The notes below the pieces were generated by a model. It saw only the letters and a program-made list of their open reading frames with translations. It was not told the origin of the DNA and did no database searches. DNA of 58,536 nucleotides from Gemmatimonadota bacterium (lineage in GTDB: Bacteria > Gemmatimonadota > Gemmatimonadetes > Gemmatimonadales > Gemmatimonadaceae). The stretch spans positions 1 to 58,536 of the forward strand of contig JAQBPY010000056.1 of assembly GCA_028287285.1 (NCBI GenBank), given 5' to 3'. Below are positions 18,585 through 28,179 of the stretch, one piece after another (the stretch's first letter is position 1; the number at the start of each line of letters is the position of its first letter). The translations under genes and the position numbers were made by a program.

Positions 18585-19735
18585 CACGCCGCCGACGCAG
18601 ACGCCACGATAGGCGGGTTGGACAGAAACACCTCCGCATCCTTCGACCGTCCCAGCTCATCCGGAAATCTCCGGAACCATGACGACAGCAACAACAGTTC
18701 GTCGATTTCATGAGACGGGATCTGTGACCCGGACCGCTCAACCGGCTGGTATACGTCGGCCACCATCTCGAGAAGCCGGATGCGATCTGCCTCGCTTCGC
18801 GGCATCGCGTACTCCGCGCGCACTCGGCCACGGCGTATCAGGTACACGCGGTCATCGCCGTCGTATCCGGGCACCGTGTACACGAACGAGAGTGTCTCCA
18901 CGGCAAACCGAAACTTGATGAACTGGTGCCGCAGCTCTTCGAGCCGTCGCAGCTTGTCGCGGTACGAAGCCGCACGCTCGAACTCAAGCCGCTCGCTTGC
19001 TGCTTCCATGTCTGCGCGCAGGTTGTTCATCGGCCCGTCGTCGGCACCATCGAGAAAACTGCGCACCAGCTGCACACGCTGCTCGTACTCTGCCTCCGTG
19101 CAGCCACCCACGCACGGGCCAAGGCATTTCCTGATCTCGTGGCGGATGCACCCCGGTGTGCGTGGAAAGATCTGAAAGAGCTCGGGTTGATCCGCGAAGT
19201 GCATGGGCTGGTCGAGCCTGCAGTCGCGCAGTCCAAGTGCGTCGTTGAGCTCGCGCACTGCTTCGCTCACACGTTGTGCGCCATGGAATGGACCATAGTA
19301 GATCTGCGCGTCATCGCCGCTCGCACCGCGCACCACGAGCAGCTTTGCGGCCGCGCCGCGCGTGAGCTTGATGAACGCAAAGTGCCGCGCATCATTTTTC
19401 ATGGCGACGTTCAGGCGGGGACGAAACCGCTTGATCAACCGCAGCTCCTCGAGCAGCGCCGCAAACTCGCTCGGGTGGTAGTCCCACTCGATGGTCGCGG
19501 CTTCGCGGACGATCCGCGCGCCCTTGTCCGCCGGGTATTCGCAGCGGAAATAGCTCAGTAGGCGTGTGCGGATCTTCTTGGACTTTCCCACGTACACGAT
19601 CTCGCCGTCGGCGGCGAGCATGCGATACACCCCGGGCCTGTCCCTGGCGTTGGCGCGCACGTGGGCACGCATCGTCTCGACGATAGGCTCCGGGGTTGGC
19701 TGCCGCTTGAGGCTTACTCTTGGCATCGTGCGCAC
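18584..19735 (-). CDS. Cho/UvrC-like GIY-YIG endonuclease
   Basis: A 383-residue protein equivalent to the N-terminal half of UvrC. A GIY-YIG nuclease domain spans about residues 30-115 (RPGVYRM...EIVYVGKSKKIRTR), followed by cysteines in the arrangement C-x7-C-x3-C (CIRHEIRKCLGPC) as in UvrC, where they have been linked to an Fe-S cluster, and a UVR helical hairpin near 245-275. The RNase H-like and helix-hairpin-helix domains that make the 5' cut in full UvrC are missing. It probably makes a 3' incision at damaged DNA like E. coli Cho. It overlaps the Fpg gene by 22 bases; an in-frame ATG at 19726 shortens the overlap. Confidence 0.82.
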   Translation of the reverse strand: MRTMPRVSLKRQPTPEPIVETMRAHVRANARDRPGVYRMLAADGEIVYVGKSKKIRTRLLSYFRCEYPADKGARIVREAATIEWDYHPSEFAALLEELRLIKRFRPRLNVAMKNDARHFAFIKLTRGAAAKLLVVRGASGDDAQIYYGPFHGAQRVSEAVRELNDALGLRDCRLDQPMHFADQPELFQIFPRTPGCIRHEIRKCLGPCVGGCTEAEYEQRVQLVRSFLDGADDGPMNNLRADMEAASERLEFERAASYRDKLRRLEELRHQFIKFRFAVETLSFVYTVPGYDGDDRVYLIRRGRVRAEYAMPRSEADRIRLLEMVADVYQPVERSGSQIPSHEIDELLLLSSWFRRFPDELGRSKDAEVFLSNPPIVASASAA

Positions 19736-20541
19736 AACACCGTGGAGCGTCCATCAACCGCATGCGTCTCCACGAGCCGCGCCCCGCAACGCAGGCATGG
19801 CTTGCCGCCGCGGCCGTACACCGCGAGCGACCGCTCAAAGTCGCCCTTTCCCCCGGATGCGTCACGATAGTCGCGGAACGACGTACCGCGCGCCGCGAGT
19901 GAATCAGTCAGCACGCTCACGATGCCCGCATGGAGCCGCGACGTTTCGTCATCGCTCACCGAGCTCGCCACGCGCGACGGGTCGACGCCGGCCCGCCAGC
20001 ACGCCTCATTTGCGTAGATATTGCCGATCCCTGCCACCAACCGCTGGTCCATGAGCACCTTCTTCACCACCTGTCGCGACGCGCCGAGAATGCCCAATAA
20101 ATGCTCTTCGGTGAACGTTCGGTCAAGGGGCTCGATGCCAAGGGCGCTCACGTATTCATCAAATCGCGCCGCCGACATGAGCGCCACGGTGCCAAGGCGG
20201 CGAATGTCCCGGTAGTGAAGATCGCGCCCGTCGTCGAGCACGCAATGAAGGGTGGAGTACAGCGCTTCACGCTCCGGCAGCGGCCCGCGCGAGAGCAGCA
20301 TGGCGCCGGTAAAGCGCGGCTGCACCACGAGGTGATCACCCGAGCTCAGATCGAGCACGACATTCTTGGCGCGCCGCCAGCAACGGCCGATCGTCGTACC
20401 CACGATCCGTTTCGGCAGCAGGCTGGCGGTCACTTCCCGCAGGACGTCGGGCTTTCGGACCACCACCCCGATGATGCGTCGCCCGCGGATCTCCCGATCG
20501 AGATCGCGGGCGATCGTCTCAGTTTCCGGAAGCTCTGGCAC
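19714..20541 (-). CDS. mutM: Fpg/MutM formamidopyrimidine-DNA glycosylase
   Basis: A 275-residue base-excision repair glycosylase/AP lyase removing 8-oxoguanine and related lesions. The protein must start with PELPETET after methionine removal, which fixes the GTG at 20541 as start. The H2TH region (QRLVAGIGNIYANEACWRAGVD) and the C-terminal zinc finger C-x2-C...C-x2-C (CLRCG ... LCARCQ, with the conserved DGRST) are intact. The usual catalytic-domain HLGMTG is replaced by QPRFTGAML, a moderate divergence. It overlaps purD upstream by 23 bases and the UvrC-like nuclease downstream. Confidence 0.9.
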   Translation of the reverse strand: MPELPETETIARDLDREIRGRRIIGVVVRKPDVLREVTASLLPKRIVGTTIGRCWRRAKNVVLDLSSGDHLVVQPRFTGAMLLSRGPLPEREALYSTLHCVLDDGRDLHYRDIRRLGTVALMSAARFDEYVSALGIEPLDRTFTEEHLLGILGASRQVVKKVLMDQRLVAGIGNIYANEACWRAGVDPSRVASSVSDDETSRLHAGIVSVLTDSLAARGTSFRDYRDASGGKGDFERSLAVYGRGGKPCLRCGARLVETHAVDGRSTVLCARCQE

Positions 20542-21814
20542 TGGGCGAGTGGTGCTGGCGGTTGACCTCGCGCATGCCGATGTCGCTGCGCATCTGCTTT
20601 CCCGCAAAATCGATCTGCCCGGCAAATGCGCGGCTGCGCTGCTGTGCTATCTCCACGGTTGGTCCAACGGCGCTCGCTGCCAGTACGCGTCCTCCCGCCG
20701 TGACGAGTCGTCCGTCGCCGTCGCGTGCGGTGCCGGCGTGGAATACGAGCACACCCTCTTCGGGCGGCGGGAGAGTGATCACATCGCCCGTGCGCGGTGT
20801 ATCCGGATAATTCGCGGCGGCGAGCACGGTGGCCACACACGCGCCGTCGAGCGTCACCTCGGCCGGCGGCAGCGCTCCGCGCGCGCTTGCGAGCAGCAGG
20901 TCGAGTAAGCCCGGATTGGTGTGGACCAACGGCATCAGGGCCTGGGTTTCAGGATCTCCGAAGCGGCAATTGAACTCCACCACGCGTGGGCCAGTGCTGG
21001 TGATCATGAACCCGGCGTACAGCAGGCCGGTAAACGGCCGGCCCTGCTCGGCCAATGCACGCAGTGTGGCGTCGATGATGCCGGCCAAAGGCGCGGGCGA
21101 ATCAACGAGCGACACCGGAGCATACGCGCCCATGCCGCCGGTATTTGGACCTGCGTCATTGTCCAGCAGACGTTTATGGTCCTGCAACCCCGGGAGCAGC
21201 ACGAAGCGAACGCCGTCGGTGATGGCGAAGACGGACAGCTCCTCGCCCTCCATGAATTCCTCGACGAGCACCTCGGCGCCCGCTGCGCCAAAGCGATTTC
21301 CCTGGAGAATATCGTCGACGGCCGCTTCCGCCTCGGCCAGGGTCCGGCAGACGATGACGCCCTTGCCGCTCGCCAACCCCGATGCCTTGATCACCACTGG
21401 TGCACCAAAGCGGTGTACCGCCTCGTGCGCCGCCGTTACGGTCGTATGCATCTCGGCGCGGCCGGTGGGGATACCGGCGTCGAGCATGAGGCGCTTCGCG
21501 AACGCCTTTGACGTCTCGATTTCCGCAGCGGCTTTCGTGGGTCCGAAAATCGCGAGTCCCGCCGCACGAAACCGGTCCACGATACCCGCCTCGAGCGGCC
21601 CCTCCGGGCCTACAACGACCAGGTCAACATTGCGGTCGATGGCGGCGTGCTCGAGGCCGGCGAGATCCGAAACCGCGATGGGAAGACACTCCGCCAGTTC
21701 CGCGATGCCCGGGTTGCCGGGTGCGGCAAACAGCTCGAGAGTGGGATCTTCCTGCTTGAGCTTCCAGGCGAGGGCGTGTTCTCGTCCGCCCCCGCCCACG
21801 ATGAGGACTCGCAT
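20519..21814 (-). CDS. purD: Phosphoribosylamine-glycine ligase
   Basis: A 431-residue ATP-grasp enzyme catalysing the second step of purine synthesis (phosphoribosylamine + glycine + ATP to GAR). The start MRVLIVGGGGREHALAW is diagnostic, and KASGLASGKGV, NTGGMGAYAP and EFNCRFGDPETQ follow in order. The C-terminus carries a polar tail of about 20 residues that overlaps the fpg start. No other pur gene is in the window. Confidence 0.96.
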   Translation of the reverse strand: MRVLIVGGGGREHALAWKLKQEDPTLELFAAPGNPGIAELAECLPIAVSDLAGLEHAAIDRNVDLVVVGPEGPLEAGIVDRFRAAGLAIFGPTKAAAEIETSKAFAKRLMLDAGIPTGRAEMHTTVTAAHEAVHRFGAPVVIKASGLASGKGVIVCRTLAEAEAAVDDILQGNRFGAAGAEVLVEEFMEGEELSVFAITDGVRFVLLPGLQDHKRLLDNDAGPNTGGMGAYAPVSLVDSPAPLAGIIDATLRALAEQGRPFTGLLYAGFMITSTGPRVVEFNCRFGDPETQALMPLVHTNPGLLDLLLASARGALPPAEVTLDGACVATVLAAANYPDTPRTGDVITLPPPEEGVLVFHAGTARDGDGRLVTAGGRVLAASAVGPTVEIAQQRSRAFAGQIDFAGKQMRSDIGMREVNRQHHSPSARASGN

Positions 21815-21864
21815 GCGGAGAATATACCAGCCTGCACAATTCCGCCGTCCGTGCGCAGGTAATG

Positions 21865-22875
21865 CTACACGGCCGGTGGCTCAGCGGGCGGCGGCGGCGG
21901 GGCGGAAGGCTCGGCGGTGCGGAAGGCATCGTTGAAGGCATTGCGCGCGCGGTCGAAGGCGTCGCCCACGCTGGAGAAGCCCGCGTTGGCCTTGCCCGAG
22001 TAGTAGCTCGCCGCGTCGGAGAAATCGTCGCGCAGCCCCTGCCGCTTTTCACCGCGACGCGTGTAGCCGCCTGCCACGATGGAGTCGTACTCGCCACTCG
22101 TGCGCCAGCGTTCCAGCTCACCGGCGCGAACCGTGTTGAAGGGATGCTCACGGAATGCGGTGTTGAACACCTTGAGGATCTTGTCCCAGGTATCGCCACC
22201 GCTCTCGTACGCGGCGGCCTGCGTCATGAAGGCGTCCACACTCGTGGCATCGCCGAAATCACGCCCACCAGCGAGACGCATGAAGGTGCTCTGCGCCGCA
22301 GTCTTGTTCTGGATGGCGAGCAGGCCGGCGCGGTCGCTCGAGAATTCGCTCTTGCGGTGCCACTCGAGCAGCGCGAGCTGAAACGGGAGCAGCGCCAGGC
22401 CAACGGGAAATACTGCCAGCGACCCCACCGTGAGAATGACCAGCGCAATGGTGCGATAGGTCATGTGGTCACTCATGATGTGGCCAAGCTCGTGTGCCAG
22501 GAGGAAGCGCCGTTCGTCGTCGCTTTCGAGCAGTTCCAGGGCTCCCGAGGTAATGACGATGAACGGATTCTCGAAGCCGATGGCGTATGCGTTCACCCTG
22601 GGCGACTGCGTGACGTACAGCTCGGGGCGCTTTGGCCAGTCCATCGTGGTGCAGATGTCCGTGAGGAGCGCGTCGAGCTTGGGGCGCTGGACCGGGTTCA
22701 CCTGCACCGCATTGGCAAGGAACAACTGCCTCACACGACGCTCAGTGAGGAAGGTCGCCACCTGGCGTACCACTTCATTGAAACCAGGAATCGCGCGCAG
22801 CGTGTTCAGTGCGGCGCGATCGGCAGGATGCTCCCACGACGTGCTGGAGATTTGCGGTAGCGGCGTAGTCGGCAT
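21865..22875 (-). CDS. M48-family zinc metallopeptidase
   Basis: A 336-residue M48 peptidase. Zinc motif HELGH is at residues 128-132 and the third ligand is expected at Glu176 in EFSSDRAG. Hydrophobic segments around 140-172 suggest a membrane hairpin inside the catalytic domain, as in HtpX-type members. The N-terminal 110 residues resemble the family domain that precedes the motif; the C-terminus ends in a proline-rich tail. A role in membrane protein quality control is possible but unproven. Confidence 0.85.
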   Translation of the reverse strand: MPTTPLPQISSTSWEHPADRAALNTLRAIPGFNEVVRQVATFLTERRVRQLFLANAVQVNPVQRPKLDALLTDICTTMDWPKRPELYVTQSPRVNAYAIGFENPFIVITSGALELLESDDERRFLLAHELGHIMSDHMTYRTIALVILTVGSLAVFPVGLALLPFQLALLEWHRKSEFSSDRAGLLAIQNKTAAQSTFMRLAGGRDFGDATSVDAFMTQAAAYESGGDTWDKILKVFNTAFREHPFNTVRAGELERWRTSGEYDSIVAGGYTRRGEKRQGLRDDFSDAASYYSGKANAGFSSVGDAFDRARNAFNDAFRTAEPSAPPPPPAEPPAV

Positions 22876-22933
22876 AGCGCTGTTGCTCCTGGACGGGTTG
22901 TCTCAGCCCTACGGGATGGACGGCAGGAAAGTG

Positions 22934-24103
22934 TCACACCACGTGAAATGCGTGCTCCAGGTCGGCAAGGAGGTCGCCCACGTCTTCTACCCCGCAGCTG
23001 AGACGGATCATTCCCTCCGTGATCCCCAATTGTGTGCGCCGAGCGATGTCGACGCTCGCATGGGTCATGGAGGCGGGGTGGCTGATGAGGCTCTCCACGC
23101 CCCCCAGCGACTCGGCCAGCGAGAACAGGCGGCAGCGGCTCAGCACTTCGTTGGCCTTTTCCTTGGTTCCGAGCTCTACGGAGATCATGCCCCCAAAGCC
23201 GGACATCTGGGTCTTGGCGAGTGCGTGCTGTGGGTGCGATTCGAGTCCCGGATAGATGACCTTGTCTTCACCCAGACGCTCGGCGAGCCATCCCGCGATC
23301 TGCCGGCCATTGGCGTCATGGCGCGGCATGCGGAGGTGCAGCGTCTTGGTGCCGCGCAGCGCGAGCCAGCTGTCGAACGGGCCTGGCACGGCGCCCGCCG
23401 CGTTCAGGATGAACTGGAGGCGGACGGCGAGGTCGTCGTCATTCAGGATGGCGATGCCGCCGATCATGTCGGAATGGCCGTTCAGGTACTTGGTCGTGGA
23501 GTGGTACACCATATCGGCACCAAACTCGAGCGGCCGCTGGAAGTACGGCGACGAGAAGGTGTTGTCGACGAGGAGCAGCGCATTGCCACGGTGCGCGACG
23601 TCCGCCGCGGCGCGCAGGTCGCAGATGCGCATGAGCGGGTTGGTGGGGGTCTCCACGAACACCAGTTTCGTTTTCGCCGTCATGGCGTCGGCAATGCGCT
23701 GGGGATCGCGCGTGTCGACCCAGGAGAAGGTGAGGCCGTAATTGCCCAGCAGCTTGTCGAACAGCCGGAAGATGCCACCGTACATGTTCTCGCCGCAGAC
23801 GATGTGATCGCCGGATGAGAACAGTTTCATGATGGAATCGACGCAGCCCATGCCGGAGCTGAAGGCGAACCCGTGGCGACCGCCTTCGAGGGCGGCTACG
23901 TTCCGTTCCAGCGCTTCGCGCGTGGGGTTCTTGCCACGGGCGTATTCGTATCCCTTATTCTGCCCAAGTCCTTCCTGCACGTACGTCGAGGTCAGGTACA
24001 CCGGCGTCATGATCGCGCCCGCCAGGGGTTCCGGGCGTTGGCCAGCGTGAATGGCTCGTGTTGCAAAGCCGGTTTCAAGATCTTCATCGAATACGCGCGT
24101 CAT
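22934..24103 (-). CDS. Cys/Met-metabolism PLP enzyme (cystathionine gamma-synthase/lyase type)
   Basis: A 389-residue fold-type I PLP enzyme of trans-sulfuration. The cofactor lysine lies in HSTTKYLNGHSD, the phosphate-binding glycine region in FSSGMGCVDS, and GYEYARGKNPTRE is characteristic. ATG 24103 is preceded by AAGGAG, about ten bases away. Family members include cystathionine gamma-synthase, beta/gamma-lyases and sulfhydrylases, which cannot be told apart here. No SAM riboswitch was recognised in the 93-base divergent region. Confidence 0.88.
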   Translation of the reverse strand: MTRVFDEDLETGFATRAIHAGQRPEPLAGAIMTPVYLTSTYVQEGLGQNKGYEYARGKNPTREALERNVAALEGGRHGFAFSSGMGCVDSIMKLFSSGDHIVCGENMYGGIFRLFDKLLGNYGLTFSWVDTRDPQRIADAMTAKTKLVFVETPTNPLMRICDLRAAADVAHRGNALLLVDNTFSSPYFQRPLEFGADMVYHSTTKYLNGHSDMIGGIAILNDDDLAVRLQFILNAAGAVPGPFDSWLALRGTKTLHLRMPRHDANGRQIAGWLAERLGEDKVIYPGLESHPQHALAKTQMSGFGGMISVELGTKEKANEVLSRCRLFSLAESLGGVESLISHPASMTHASVDIARRTQLGITEGMIRLSCGVEDVGDLLADLEHAFHVV

Positions 24104-24196
24104 GCCGATACTACTCCTTGGTCGAGTCGTAGCGTCAACATAACGGGAGGGGCGAGGAGGAAGCGAGGCAGCTTCTGATCGGCCCCGCCCACGCGC

Positions 24197-25285
24197 ATGG
24201 TGACAGTCGAGTTCATGCCTCAAGAATCCATGTCCAAGCCGTTCTGCCTCATCGTGGACGACGAGCCCCGTCTCCGCCAGGTGCTCGTTCACCTGATGCG
24301 GAACGACGGCTTCAGCTGCCTCGAAGCGGGGAACGGCGAGGAAGCCCTGGCTCAACTCGAGAAGCAGACGGTGATGCTCGTCATGAGCGACCTCCGGATG
24401 CCGAAGATGGACGGCCTCGAGCTGCTGCGGCGCATTCGTGCGCAGTGGCCTGACACGGCCGTGGTGATGATCACCGCGGTGGCAGACGTCGAAGTGGCGG
24501 TGAGCTGTCTCGCAATTGGCGCCATGGACTACCTCACCAAGCCCTTCCATCTCGAGGAAGTGCGCGCGCGCGTCGCGCAGGCGCTCGAGAAGCGGCGGTT
24601 GGTCGTGGAAAACCGTGGCTATCAGGAAAGTCTCCAGGAGAAGGTCGCGGTGCAGGCGCGCCGCCTCGAGGAGTTGTTCCTCGCGAGCGTACAGTCACTC
24701 GCGGAAGCGCTCGAGGTAAAAGACCCATACACGCGCGGCCATTCCATTCGTGTCAGCCACTACTCGGTCGCCATCGCAAAGGAAGTCGGACTCGACGGCG
24801 AGGATCTCCGCCAGATCGAGCTTGGCGGACACGTGCACGACATCGGGAAAATCGGCGTGCGTGAAGATGTATTGAACAAGCCGGGCAAGCTCACGGACGC
24901 CGAGTATGAGCACATCATGACGCATCCGGTGGTGGGGTGGCGCATTCTTGCCCCGCTGCTGGGCGAAACGCCGCTCGCGCTCAACATCGTCCGCTCGCAT
25001 CATGAGCGGTACGACGGGCGAGGTGTGCCGGATCGCCTTGTGGGCGAGAACATCCCATTCGAGGCACGCATTGCCGCCGTGGCGGACTCATTCGACGCCA
25101 TGACGAGTGATCGTCCCTATCGTCCCGATGGTATGAGCCTGGATGCGGCGCTCGCGGAGCTCGTGCGATGCAGCGGTGCGCAATTCGATCCAAAGATCGT
25201 GACGGCGATGGTGAATGCCGTGGAGTCGAGTCGGATCGTGCTCGTGCCGCGCGTGCCGTCGTACTTTGGCGCGGCCGTGCATTGA
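24197..25285 (+). CDS. Response regulator with HD-GYP-type output domain
   Basis: A 362-residue two-domain regulator. Residues 16-130 form a receiver with the phospho-acceptor Asp65 in MSDLRMPKMDG and conserved lysine in YLTKPF. A short helical linker leads to an HD-GYP-type phosphodiesterase domain (about 165-345) with GGHVHDIGK (His214-Asp215) and HHERYDGRG at 268-276. The GYP signature itself reads GVP (276-278), a change that may affect partner binding or activity against c-di-GMP. No cognate histidine kinase is adjacent. ATG 24197 is assumed; ATG 24230 is also possible. Confidence 0.88.
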   Translation: MVTVEFMPQESMSKPFCLIVDDEPRLRQVLVHLMRNDGFSCLEAGNGEEALAQLEKQTVMLVMSDLRMPKMDGLELLRRIRAQWPDTAVVMITAVADVEVAVSCLAIGAMDYLTKPFHLEEVRARVAQALEKRRLVVENRGYQESLQEKVAVQARRLEELFLASVQSLAEALEVKDPYTRGHSIRVSHYSVAIAKEVGLDGEDLRQIELGGHVHDIGKIGVREDVLNKPGKLTDAEYEHIMTHPVVGWRILAPLLGETPLALNIVRSHHERYDGRGVPDRLVGENIPFEARIAAVADSFDAMTSDRPYRPDGMSLDAALAELVRCSGAQFDPKIVTAMVNAVESSRIVLVPRVPSYFGAAVH

Positions 25286-25291
25286 TTTCTT

Positions 25292-26770
25292 CTAGGCCGG
25301 AATGATCTCGATGACGCTGGGCTGCTTGTAGGCGCTCAGGCGTGATTCGCACCAGGCCCTGACGTCCCCTTCGGTCACCGATCCGGTCACGCGCATGCGG
25401 ATGTCGTTCTCCTTGGCCGGCTCGGGAATGGGTGTCACTTCAACGCCCAGTACGCCGTGCAGCTCACCCACGGCACGCTCCAGCTCGCGCGGATAGATGT
25501 TGAATCCATTCCTCGTGAACATGGGCTTGAGCAGGCCGAGAAACCGGACGGTGCCGCCGGCATTGCGCACACCTGAATCACCAGTGCAGAGCCATTCGCC
25601 GCGCTTCGGCAAGCCCGGGCCGCCGCTCACGTAGCCGCGGAAGACATTCGTTCCCCGGACGCAGATCTCGCCAGCGGTGCCATCGGGGAGCGCGTCCGGC
25701 AGCACGGCAGAATCTCCTTCGCGCCCCGAGTAATCGCTGGGCGGAAAGATGCCGACGTCGACGTTCGGGAATGCCGTGCCCATCGTGCCGCGCACATTGG
25801 GCGCATCTGCGCGATTCACGAGACAGACGGGCGCCGCTTCGGTGAGTCCGTATCCTTGCCGCAGCTCGTGACCGGTCACATCGGCCCACCTGTCCTGCAG
25901 ATCGATGGGTAGCGCTGCACCTCCACAAATACACAGGCGGACGGCGGTGTCGCGAAGGTCGATTTCCTTTCGCACGATTGCCGCGAGCATGGCGGCGTAC
26001 ACGGCCGGAACGCCAACGACTTCGGTGATTCCGGCAAGAAGCAGCTCGGCCGTCCTGGCCGGATGAAACCGCTCCATCGTCGTGATACGTGCGCCCACCA
26101 TGAGTGGAGCACTTGCCGTAACGGTGAGCCCGAACAAGTGCGAGTACGGAAGGATGGCGAGCACATGATCATCGGCAGTGTTGCCGAGTGCGTCGATGCT
26201 CGACCGGGCATTGGCGAGCAGGTTTGCGTGCGTCAGCACTGCACCAAGCGGCGTGCCGCGCATGGCCGAGGTGTACACGATGACGGCTTCTTCATCGCGT
26301 CCATCGACGTCGGCCTCTCCTTCCAGGCTCAGCCCGTGATGGGTACCGAGATCGATGGCGGCGGTTCGGTCAGGCGTGACAACCTGCGCCGCGCCGGGCG
26401 CATCGTCGAGCAGCACATATGGGAAACCCATAGGGAGCCGGGCTACGAAGGCAGCGGTCGTGAACACCGCCCCGACATTCGCGTTGGCACACTGGAATGA
26501 AATCTCCGCGGGCGACGCGAGCGGGTTGATCAGCACTGCGCCGCGTCCGTCGCTTGCCGCCAGTGCGACGATGAATGCGGGGGACGTTGGGAGGAGAATG
26601 GCGGATCGTTTTCCCGAGAGGGCGCGCACGAGGGGCGCGCTGCGCTGCAACAGCGTCAGCCCTGCCGCAACGAGCTGCTGGCCTTCGTACACCTCCCGCG
26701 CGCCGTACGCTCCGATGCGGCCGCCGCCGGCGGCCATGGCCATCGGAAGCAGCGCGAGTGGATTGCTCAA
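25292..26770 (-). CDS. AMP-dependent synthetase/ligase homologue lacking the catalytic C-terminal motif
   Basis: A 492-residue member of the acyl-adenylating superfamily. Motifs A5 ([10 protein letters not shown]), A7 (EWLCTGDSG) and A8 ([11 protein letters not shown]) are present. The nucleotide-binding P-loop reads [11 protein letters not shown] at 166-176 instead of YTSGTTGxPKG, losing two threonines, a glycine and the lysine. The chain stops at [12 protein letters not shown], before the motif (PxxxxGKxxR) holding the catalytic lysine. It may therefore be inactive, bind an acyl-AMP or need a partner. Start is TTG 26770, overlapping the chemoreceptor stop as TTGA. Confidence 0.82.
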   Translation of the reverse strand: MSNPLALLPMAMAAGGGRIGAYGAREVYEGQQLVAAGLTLLQRSAPLVRALSGKRSAILLPTSPAFIVALAASDGRGAVLINPLASPAEISFQCANANVGAVFTTAAFVARLPMGFPYVLLDDAPGAAQVVTPDRTAAIDLGTHHGLSLEGEADVDGRDEEAVIVYTSAMRGTPLGAVLTHANLLANARSSIDALGNTADDHVLAILPYSHLFGLTVTASAPLMVGARITTMERFHPARTAELLLAGITEVVGVPAVYAAMLAAIVRKEIDLRDTAVRLCICGGAALPIDLQDRWADVTGHELRQGYGLTEAAPVCLVNRADAPNVRGTMGTAFPNVDVGIFPPSDYSGREGDSAVLPDALPDGTAGEICVRGTNVFRGYVSGGPGLPKRGEWLCTGDSGVRNAGGTVRFLGLLKPMFTRNGFNIYPRELERAVGELHGVLGVEVTPIPEPAKENDIRMRVTGSVTEGDVRAWCESRLSAYKQPSVIEIIPA

Positions 26771-28077
26771 ATGTCGAAGTGGCGCAGTGAGGTCTTGAGC
26801 CGTTCGGCAAGACGGGCGAGCTGCTGGCTCGAGGAGGCGACACTCGACATGGCGGCGTTCTGTTCCTGCACCACGGCGCTCACCTGTTGTGCCGTGGCCG
26901 CGTTCATTTCAGAGGTGGCTGCCAGTGCCTCGATTTCGTGGGCGAGTGATTCCGCTTCGCCGCGCTGCGCATCGGCCACTTCGACGATGCGGTCAACGGC
27001 ATCGCGCGCGCTCGCGATCTCCCGGTCGATCTGCGTGAGGGCCTCTGCCGATGCGCGAATCACGGACTCGCCGCTCGTCACACGATCGCTGGCCTGAAGA
27101 ATCTGCTCCTCGGTGCGAACGGCACTGGTGCGAATTTCGGCGGCCAGCTTCCGGATCTGATCGAGTGCCCGTGCACTTTCGGCGGCAAGCTTGCGGACTT
27201 CGTCGGCGACCACGGCAAATCCCTTTCCATGCTCGCCCGCGCGCGATGCTTCGATGGCCGCATTGAGCGCGAGCAGGTTGGTCTGCCGCGCAATGGCGCC
27301 AATGACCTCCGTGATCTTGCCGATCCGCTGGGACTTTTCGCCAAGCTCCACGACGGACGGCACGGCGGCGCTGGTGACGGCGCTGATCTCCGACATTGCC
27401 TGCAAGGCCTGGTCGGCGGCAACGGTGCCGCGGCGCGTGGTTCGCTGTGCGACGTCCGCGGCGGCCCGTGCCTGCTCGGCATGGCTGGCAACCGCCACGG
27501 CGCGGCCCGCCACGCGAGACGAGGCATCGGACGCATTGTTGACCCCCCGCGTTTGCGAGGCTGCGGCGTGGGCGATGGCACCGGCTGCCGTGGAGACTTC
27601 ACGCGTGGACGACGTCATTTCCGCGGCGTTCAGCGCCAGCCGGTCAGCGGTTGCGGCAACACCCGCTGCACTCGCATCCAGCTCTCCCACGAGGGAGCGC
27701 AGCCCCGCTGTCATCCGGCGGAACGAATCGGCCAACTGCCCCACTTCGTCGTCCGATTCGAAGGTCAGGTGCTGCTTCAACTGGCCGAGTGCGATGTGGT
27801 CGGCCTGTTCGGCGATCGACTCCATGCCTTTGGTGAAGTGCGCGGCGCCCCAGTACGCAAATGCGATGGACACCACCAACGCGGCCGCCGCGTACGCGAT
27901 GAGCTCCCAGAGCAGCTGGCTGCCGGCTGCGCGCGACGTGGACTCCCGCACGGGGCCGAACAGCGGCACCGCGAGCAGGATGATCGTGAAGAGGACGGCT
28001 GCGCCCGCGAGCGTTGCCATCTTGAGCCGCACGGGAAAGCGAAGGGCGGCGCGCGGAGTGGGGCGGGGCAATGGCAC
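26767..28077 (-). CDS. Methyl-accepting chemotaxis-type receptor with minimal periplasmic loop
   Basis: A 436-residue receptor: two transmembrane helices (about 20-41 and 55-78) with only about a dozen residues between them, a HAMP linker (about 78-130) and a long coiled-coil signalling domain whose conserved tip includes [18 protein letters not shown] and [13 protein letters not shown]. With no periplasmic ligand domain it should sense through its membrane segments or a cytosolic partner. No cheA, cheW, cheR or flagellar gene is in the window. It is translationally coupled to the ligase homologue. Confidence 0.88.
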   Translation of the reverse strand: MPLPRPTPRAALRFPVRLKMATLAGAAVLFTIILLAVPLFGPVRESTSRAAGSQLLWELIAYAAAALVVSIAFAYWGAAHFTKGMESIAEQADHIALGQLKQHLTFESDDEVGQLADSFRRMTAGLRSLVGELDASAAGVAATADRLALNAAEMTSSTREVSTAAGAIAHAAASQTRGVNNASDASSRVAGRAVAVASHAEQARAAADVAQRTTRRGTVAADQALQAMSEISAVTSAAVPSVVELGEKSQRIGKITEVIGAIARQTNLLALNAAIEASRAGEHGKGFAVVADEVRKLAAESARALDQIRKLAAEIRTSAVRTEEQILQASDRVTSGESVIRASAEALTQIDREIASARDAVDRIVEVADAQRGEAESLAHEIEALAATSEMNAATAQQVSAVVQEQNAAMSSVASSSQQLARLAERLKTSLRHFDI

Positions 28078-28179
28078 GCGTCGAAGTTACCGAGCGTGCG
28101 TGGTCCTGTACAACCGGTCCTGGCGCTTGCTCGGCTAGTGGAGCGGAATACCTTTCGGATTCCCTGTGACGGAGGCGGC

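Noticed and set aside
24104..24196. SAM-type riboswitch before the Cys/Met PLP gene
   Set aside because: The 93-base region shows no multi-helix arrangement or known core sequence, only a ribosome site AAGGAG.
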